From positions 42,266 to 48,848 of the forward strand of contig PJQJ01000005.1 in assembly GCA_002861585.1 (NCBI GenBank): 6,583 nt of DNA, written 5' to 3'. This DNA comes from Candidatus Saccharimonadota bacterium. Lineage in GTDB: Bacteria > Patescibacteriota > Saccharimonadia > Saccharimonadales > Saccharimonadaceae. The position numbers and the translations under genes were made by a program. Of the stretch, positions 1-4,075 are shown in pieces. Numbering within the stretch: position 1 is the first letter of the stretch; every line of letters starts with the position of its first letter. Below the pieces are notes generated by a model that worked only from the letters and a program-made list of their open reading frames with translations, was not told the DNA's origin and ran no database searches.

Positions 1-43
1 TGTTGTCGATGGCCGGGACGTGGGCCAGGGACGACACGCTCAT
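1..43 (-). CDS. Start of an unidentified protein gene, cut by the window edge
   Basis: An ATG at 43-41 opens a minus-strand frame that runs off the left edge after 14 complete codons (MSVSSLAHVPAIDN). That is too little to recognise a family, so no function is proposed. The case for a real gene is its context: a consensus promoter at 137-109, a predicted short leader, and an AAGGAA ribosome binding site 9 bases before the ATG, all on the same strand and in the right order. It lies after the rpoC terminator and so appears to be a separate transcription unit. The 43 bases are about 65% G+C (28 of 43), against 48% in one 60-base line of the rpoB/rpoC junction that I counted; the sample is too small to claim foreign origin. 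A plus-strand open frame overlaps it but lacks this context. Confidence 0.6.
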   Translation of the reverse strand, partial: MSVSSLAHVPAIDN

Positions 44-52
44 GATTCACCG

Positions 53-58
53 TTCCTT
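53..58 (-). promoter_or_regulatory. Ribosome binding site of the unidentified left-edge gene
   Basis: Read on the minus strand the bases are AAGGAA, followed by 9 bases and then the ATG at 43. This matches the Shine-Dalgarno core at a normal spacing and is the main reason for choosing that ATG as the start. It lies only two bases beyond the end of the leader hairpin (61), so folding upstream could affect its accessibility. Confidence 0.55.
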
Positions 59-60
59 CG

Positions 61-102
61 TTACGTCGGTCAGAGCGGTTGCTCTTTGTGTGGCCGACGT
101 AA
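61..102 (-). promoter_or_regulatory. Nested hairpin at the predicted 5' end of the left-edge transcript
   Basis: The arms TTACGTCGG (61-69) and CCGACGTAA (94-102) are perfect 9-bp inverted repeats. Inside them a second perfect 5-bp stem, AGAGC (85-81 on the minus strand) with GCTCT (76-72), closes a four-base loop. In minus-strand RNA the outer stem would begin at about the predicted transcription start (near 102), giving a transcript with a structured 5' end. No U tract follows, so it is not a terminator. Two readings are possible: an RNA element that protects the 5' end or tunes translation, or a DNA operator covering +1 to about +42. Arm starts are 33 bp apart, about three helical turns, which would allow cooperative protein binding. 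It matches no riboswitch or leader family that I recognise. Confidence 0.6.
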
Positions 103-108
103 TAAAAG

Positions 109-137
109 ATTATACGCACAGTTTGTTTGAGTGTCAA
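109..137 (-). promoter_or_regulatory. Consensus housekeeping-sigma promoter for the left-edge gene
   Basis: On the minus strand the -35 box is TTGACA (137-132) and the -10 box is TATAAT (114-109), both exact consensus, separated by the optimal 17 bases. The 20-odd bases upstream of the -35 box are almost all A and T, like an UP element that binds the α subunit C-terminal domain. Start of transcription is predicted about 7 bases past the -10 box, near 102. It sits between the rpoC terminator and the left-edge gene and reads away from rpoC, so it serves only the next gene. With both boxes and spacer perfect it should be strong unless repressed. Confidence 0.88.
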
Positions 138-189
138 TTATATTTTTATTATGTTTTGCATAAGCACTATCTGATACTTTTTGCCATAT

Positions 190-220
190 AAAAACAGCCC
201 AGGCTATAGACCTAGGCTGT
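190..220 (-). terminator. Rho-independent terminator after rpoC
   Basis: In minus-strand RNA, ACAGCCUAGG (220-211) pairs with CCUGGGCUGU (203-194) to give a 10-bp stem with one U-G wobble and a 7-base loop. The last U of the stem and the next four bases form UUUUU, continuing AUAU. It begins 27 bases after the rpoC stop codon. The opposite strand has no U tract after the stem, so it works only in the rpoC direction. It ends the rpoB-rpoC operon and insulates it from the promoter at 137-109. Confidence 0.9.
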
Positions 221-247
221 CCTTATTCTCCTTAGAGAGCAGTACGA

Positions 248-3200
248 CTACTCGTTAGAGATTTCACCAAGAGGTGTTGTTACCTCGTGATATTCGATAG
301 GTTCACTCTTGGCAACTCCAGTACCAACAGGAATCTTGCGACCAATGATCACGTTTTCCTTTAGACCGTAGAGTTCATCGACACGTCCGCTAATAGCAGC
401 GTTGATCAAGACACGGGTTGTATCCTGGAACGATGCAGCAGACAAGAAACTGTCTGACCAGATAGACACCTTCGTGATACCAAGTAGCAATTGAGTGTAC
501 TGTGCAGGTGTTTTACCGTCTTGTGTGAGAGCGTGGTTAGCCTCAACAACACTTGCCTTAGAGACAATGTCACCCGTTACAAAGGTACTGTCACCTGGCT
601 CTTCAATCTGAACACGGCTGAACATCTGACGCACGATGATTTCAAGGTGCTTATCAGCGATGTTCTGACCCTGCGCAGCGTAGATACGAAGGACTTCGTT
701 AATGATATAACGCTGAGTCGCTTCAATACCCTTAAGTCGCATGAGCTCGTGTAGGTTGATAGAACCGGTCGTCAGACGATCACCAGCTTCGATAGTGTCA
801 CCGTCAGCAACGGTTAGCTGCTTGAAGCCAGGGATTTCGTAACGAACAGGCGCTTGTGAGCTTGATGTCAGGATAAAGTGACCATCACTTACCTCAACCT
901 TACCGTCAAATGGCGCAGTAAGTGGTAGTGATTGATCCTCTTCACTTGCAAGGACATCACCGGCAACAACATCAGTACCGCTCTTTACGCGGACAATGCG
1001 ACCTTCAACAGGGAGCTTTTCAACTTTACCCTGAGTTGGCGTTACCTGAACGACATATGTGTCCCCATCTTCCCATACAGCAACGTTACCAGTAACTTCA
1101 CATAAGTAGGCTTGACCCTTAGGAGCACGTGCCTCAAAGAGCTCATCAACACGAGGAAGACCCTGGGTAATATCGTCACCGGCCACACCAGAACTGTGGA
1201 AGGTGTTAAGAGTTAGCTGGGTACCAGGCTCACCGACTGACTGTGCAGCGATAACACCAACAGGTTCAGCGAGGGCGACGAGACGTCCAGTTGCCATATC
1301 AATACCATAACTCTTCTGTGGAATACCTCGAAGGTTAGCACAGCTAAGAACGCTCATGATCTTTACCTGATCGATAGATTCATCGGCTTCGATAGCATCG
1401 GCAACTTCACGTGTGATTAGCTCACCCTTCTTGATGTGCTTAGCAACATCCTGGGCTGCGAAGCGACCAAATAGACGATCACCGAAAGGAATCATTGTCT
1501 GATCGGTTTCAGATCGGAGGATTGCGAATCCGACATCTTCATTGTCATCTCCAACAGTAAAGACATCCTGGCTTACGTCAACAAGACGACGAGTTAGGTA
1601 ACCGGAGTCGGCGGTCTTAAGTGCCGTATCGATAAGACCCTTACGTGTACCACGAGTTGCCACGAAAGCTTCAAGTGGTGAAAGACCACGCTTAAAGCTT
1701 GAACGGATTGGCAGCTCAATCTCTTTACCAGTTGCATCAACCATGACACCAATCATAGCGGTAGCAAGTTTGACGTTACTGATATCACCACGAGCACCAG
1801 AGTCAACCATCACAGCAATAGATGTATCTTCTTTTTCAAGGCGACCCTGAAGGATTTCAAGGACTCGCTTATCGATGTTACGCCATGCCTGAACGGTTAG
1901 GTTGTAGCGCTCTTCTTCGGTGATAAGACCCTGCTCGTACTGATCGTTCAGCAGGCTTGTGCGCTGATCACCTTCGGCAATCACTTCGTCAAGTTCCGGA
2001 ACTTCAAAGTAATCAGTCATACCGGTACTTACTGCAGCTTTGGTTGCATATTCAAGAGCGATGTCTTTAATATGGTCAGCAGTTTGGGCGGCAACCTCTT
2101 CACCATAATTTTCAAAGATACGGGCAAGCACTTTATTAAGTTTCTTCTTGCTCATTACATCTTCAACATATGGCATATCCTCAGGAAGAACTTCATTAAA
2201 GAAGACGCGGCCAAGGGTCGTTTCACGAACAGCACCCTTTACTTCGACACGAATAGGAGTCTGCAGTTTGATGTAGCTTGCGTCAAAGGCATAGATTGCC
2301 TCTGCGACAGAACTAAACGGACGTGGCTCTTTTAGCTGAGCACTTGGCTTAGGGTACGTCAGGTAGTAACAACCAAGAACGATATCCTGTGCAATGTTCA
2401 AGATTGGTGAACCATCAGCTGGCTTTAGCAAGTTACGAGTAGCGCTCATCAGGTCTCGAGCCTCAGCTTGCGCCTCGTCTGAGAGCGGCAAGTGAACGGC
2501 CATCTGGTCACCATCGAAGTCAGCGTTGAAACCTTTACAGACAAGTGGGTGTAGCTGGATTGCCTTACCTTCGATCAATTTCGGCTGGAAGGCCTGGATT
2601 GAAAGACGGTGCAGTGATGGAGCACGGTTCAAAAGAACATACTTACCTTGAATCACATCATCAAGGGCATCCCAGATGATACTCTCACCTGCTTCGATTA
2701 ACCGAGTTGCGCTACGAATGTTGTGTGCGTATTCGTGCTGTAACAAGTAAGCAATAACAAATGGTTTAAACAACTCAAGCGCCATCTGCTTCGGCAGACC
2801 ACACTGGTGAATCTGTAGCTCAGGACCAGCAACGATAACTGAACGACCAGAGTAGTCAACACGCTTACCAAGAAGGTTCTGGCGGAAACGACCCTGCTTA
2901 CCCTTTAGTAGGTCGCTTAGCGACTTTAGGCGACGTCGGCCACCAGTAGCACTAACGGCACGACCACCACGAGCTGCACTGTTATCAATAAGCGCATCAA
3001 CGGCTTCCTGGAGCATGCGCATCTCATTGCGGCGAATAACTTCGGGAGCATTAAGCTCAATTAGCTTTTTAAGACGATTGTTGCGGTTAATAACGCGGCG
3101 GTACAGATCGTTAAGGTCAGATGTCGCAAAACGACCACCGGTTAGCTGAACCATCGGGCGAAGATCCGGAGGAATAACAGGAAGGACAGTTACACACATA

Positions 3201-4075
3201 CTGACAGGCTTAATAGCTGCGCGGTCCATACCCTCAAGCACCTTAAGACGCTTCATTAGCTTCTTTTTGCGCTGACCCTTTGCGCTTTCGGCTTCTTCAG
3301 TTAGCTGGGCAATAAGCTCTGGAAGCTTGATCTCTTCAAGAAGCTTTTTCAACGCTTCACCACCCATGCCTACCTTAATGATTTCACGGTACTCTTCTGG
3401 GAGGTTACGGTACTCAGTTTCACCGAATAGGTTAGATTTTTGAAGGCTATCTAGCTGGTTCTTACGAGTAAGATAATTTTCGTTTAGTTCTTCAAGTTCT
3501 TTGCTCTGTTCAGTAGCAAGTTTCTTAACGTCAGCACCTTCTTCGTCGGCTGCCTTTTCAAAGCGAATTTTAATAGCTAGCTTCGCAGCTTCAAATTCAG
3601 CCTCTGCATCAGCGACAAACTGTGTTCGCTTTTCGTCTTCAACGCTTAGTACAACGTAACTGGCAAAGTATGCAATACGCTCAAGGTTACGAACGGTCAT
3701 ACCAAGTAGCAAGGCCATTGCGCTTGGCGTACCGCGCATGAACCAGATGTGTGCAACTGGGGCAGCAAGAGAGATGTGACCCATGCGCTCACGACGAACG
3801 ATGCTCTTCGTAACGAGCTCACCGTTCTTATCGACAGCAGCTTCACGGGAGCGAACGCCCTTTAGCTTTGCATCGTGTGGATTAATGTCCTTTACAGGAC
3901 CGAAGATACGTTCACAGAACAGACCGTCACGCTCTGGTTTCTGTGTACGGTAGTTGATTGTCTCCGGCTTAGTTATCTCACCATAACTCCAGTTAAGGAT
4001 ATCATCAGGTGAAGCAACGGCCAGTCGCACTGCATCAAAATCTGCAATGCTAGTATTGCCTACGAGGCGACTCAT
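248..4075 (-). CDS. rpoC: DNA-directed RNA polymerase subunit beta' (complete)
   Basis: Largest catalytic subunit of RNA polymerase, 1275 aa (B. subtilis about 1200, E. coli 1407). In order: N-terminal zinc-ribbon region (63-93) without its cysteines; a coiled-coil-rich insertion (about 148-215); the PPDLRP and sigma-binding coiled-coil region (302-365); the rudder and KGKQGRFRQNLLGKRVDYSGRS (391-412); the active-site NADFDGD (517-523; Mg-binding D519, D521, D523); the F-loop (SGARG, 759-763); the bridge helix (about 797-832); the second zinc region (845, 912-922), keeping one cysteine; the trigger loop LTLNTFH (954-960) without SI3; two sandwich-barrel-like segments (about 1018-1105); and the C-terminal SAASFQDTTRVL and GLKENVIIGR motifs. 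The ATG abuts the rpoB stop and has a strong Shine-Dalgarno; the next residues match the family N terminus (ASPDDILNWS). The frame is unbroken. Only seven cysteines occur in the protein. Identity is certain; the altered core positions are listed under findings. Confidence 0.99.
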   Translation of the reverse strand: MSRLVGNTSIADFDAVRLAVASPDDILNWSYGEITKPETINYRTQKPERDGLFCERIFGPVKDINPHDAKLKGVRSREAAVDKNGELVTKSIVRRERMGHISLAAPVAHIWFMRGTPSAMALLLGMTVRNLERIAYFASYVVLSVEDEKRTQFVADAEAEFEAAKLAIKIRFEKAADEEGADVKKLATEQSKELEELNENYLTRKNQLDSLQKSNLFGETEYRNLPEEYREIIKVGMGGEALKKLLEEIKLPELIAQLTEEAESAKGQRKKKLMKRLKVLEGMDRAAIKPVSMCVTVLPVIPPDLRPMVQLTGGRFATSDLNDLYRRVINRNNRLKKLIELNAPEVIRRNEMRMLQEAVDALIDNSAARGGRAVSATGGRRRLKSLSDLLKGKQGRFRQNLLGKRVDYSGRSVIVAGPELQIHQCGLPKQMALELFKPFVIAYLLQHEYAHNIRSATRLIEAGESIIWDALDDVIQGKYVLLNRAPSLHRLSIQAFQPKLIEGKAIQLHPLVCKGFNADFDGDQMAVHLPLSDEAQAEARDLMSATRNLLKPADGSPILNIAQDIVLGCYYLTYPKPSAQLKEPRPFSSVAEAIYAFDASYIKLQTPIRVEVKGAVRETTLGRVFFNEVLPEDMPYVEDVMSKKKLNKVLARIFENYGEEVAAQTADHIKDIALEYATKAAVSTGMTDYFEVPELDEVIAEGDQRTSLLNDQYEQGLITEEERYNLTVQAWRNIDKRVLEILQGRLEKEDTSIAVMVDSGARGDISNVKLATAMIGVMVDATGKEIELPIRSSFKRGLSPLEAFVATRGTRKGLIDTALKTADSGYLTRRLVDVSQDVFTVGDDNEDVGFAILRSETDQTMIPFGDRLFGRFAAQDVAKHIKKGELITREVADAIEADESIDQVKIMSVLSCANLRGIPQKSYGIDMATGRLVALAEPVGVIAAQSVGEPGTQLTLNTFHSSGVAGDDITQGLPRVDELFEARAPKGQAYLCEVTGNVAVWEDGDTYVVQVTPTQGKVEKLPVEGRIVRVKSGTDVVAGDVLASEEDQSLPLTAPFDGKVEVSDGHFILTSSSQAPVRYEIPGFKQLTVADGDTIEAGDRLTTGSINLHELMRLKGIEATQRYIINEVLRIYAAQGQNIADKHLEIIVRQMFSRVQIEEPGDSTFVTGDIVSKASVVEANHALTQDGKTPAQYTQLLLGITKVSIWSDSFLSAASFQDTTRVLINAAISGRVDELYGLKENVIIGRKIPVGTGVAKSEPIEYHEVTTPLGEISNE

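Noticed and set aside
61..102. Inverted repeat as a second terminator or a mobile-element end
   Set aside because: No U tract follows on either strand, no target-site duplication or transposase is seen, and its position at +1 of a promoter explains it better.
3..191. Plus-strand open frame of 62 codons starting at TTG
   Set aside because: It overlaps the minus-strand promoter, leader hairpin and terminator U tract, its second half is an AT-rich composition artefact, and no ribosome binding site or recognisable domain supports it.
221..240. Shine-Dalgarno-like AAGGAGA just after the rpoC stop on the minus strand
   Set aside because: No ATG, GTG or TTG follows at a usable distance; the terminator stem begins almost at once, so no gene starts there.
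491..754. Plus-strand and other-frame open frames inside rpoC and rpoB (e.g. 491-754, 2072-2335, 5095-5505, 5177-5494)
   Set aside because: All lie fully within the highly conserved rpoB/rpoC coding sequence on the opposite strand or in another frame, with no family resemblance; they are shadows.
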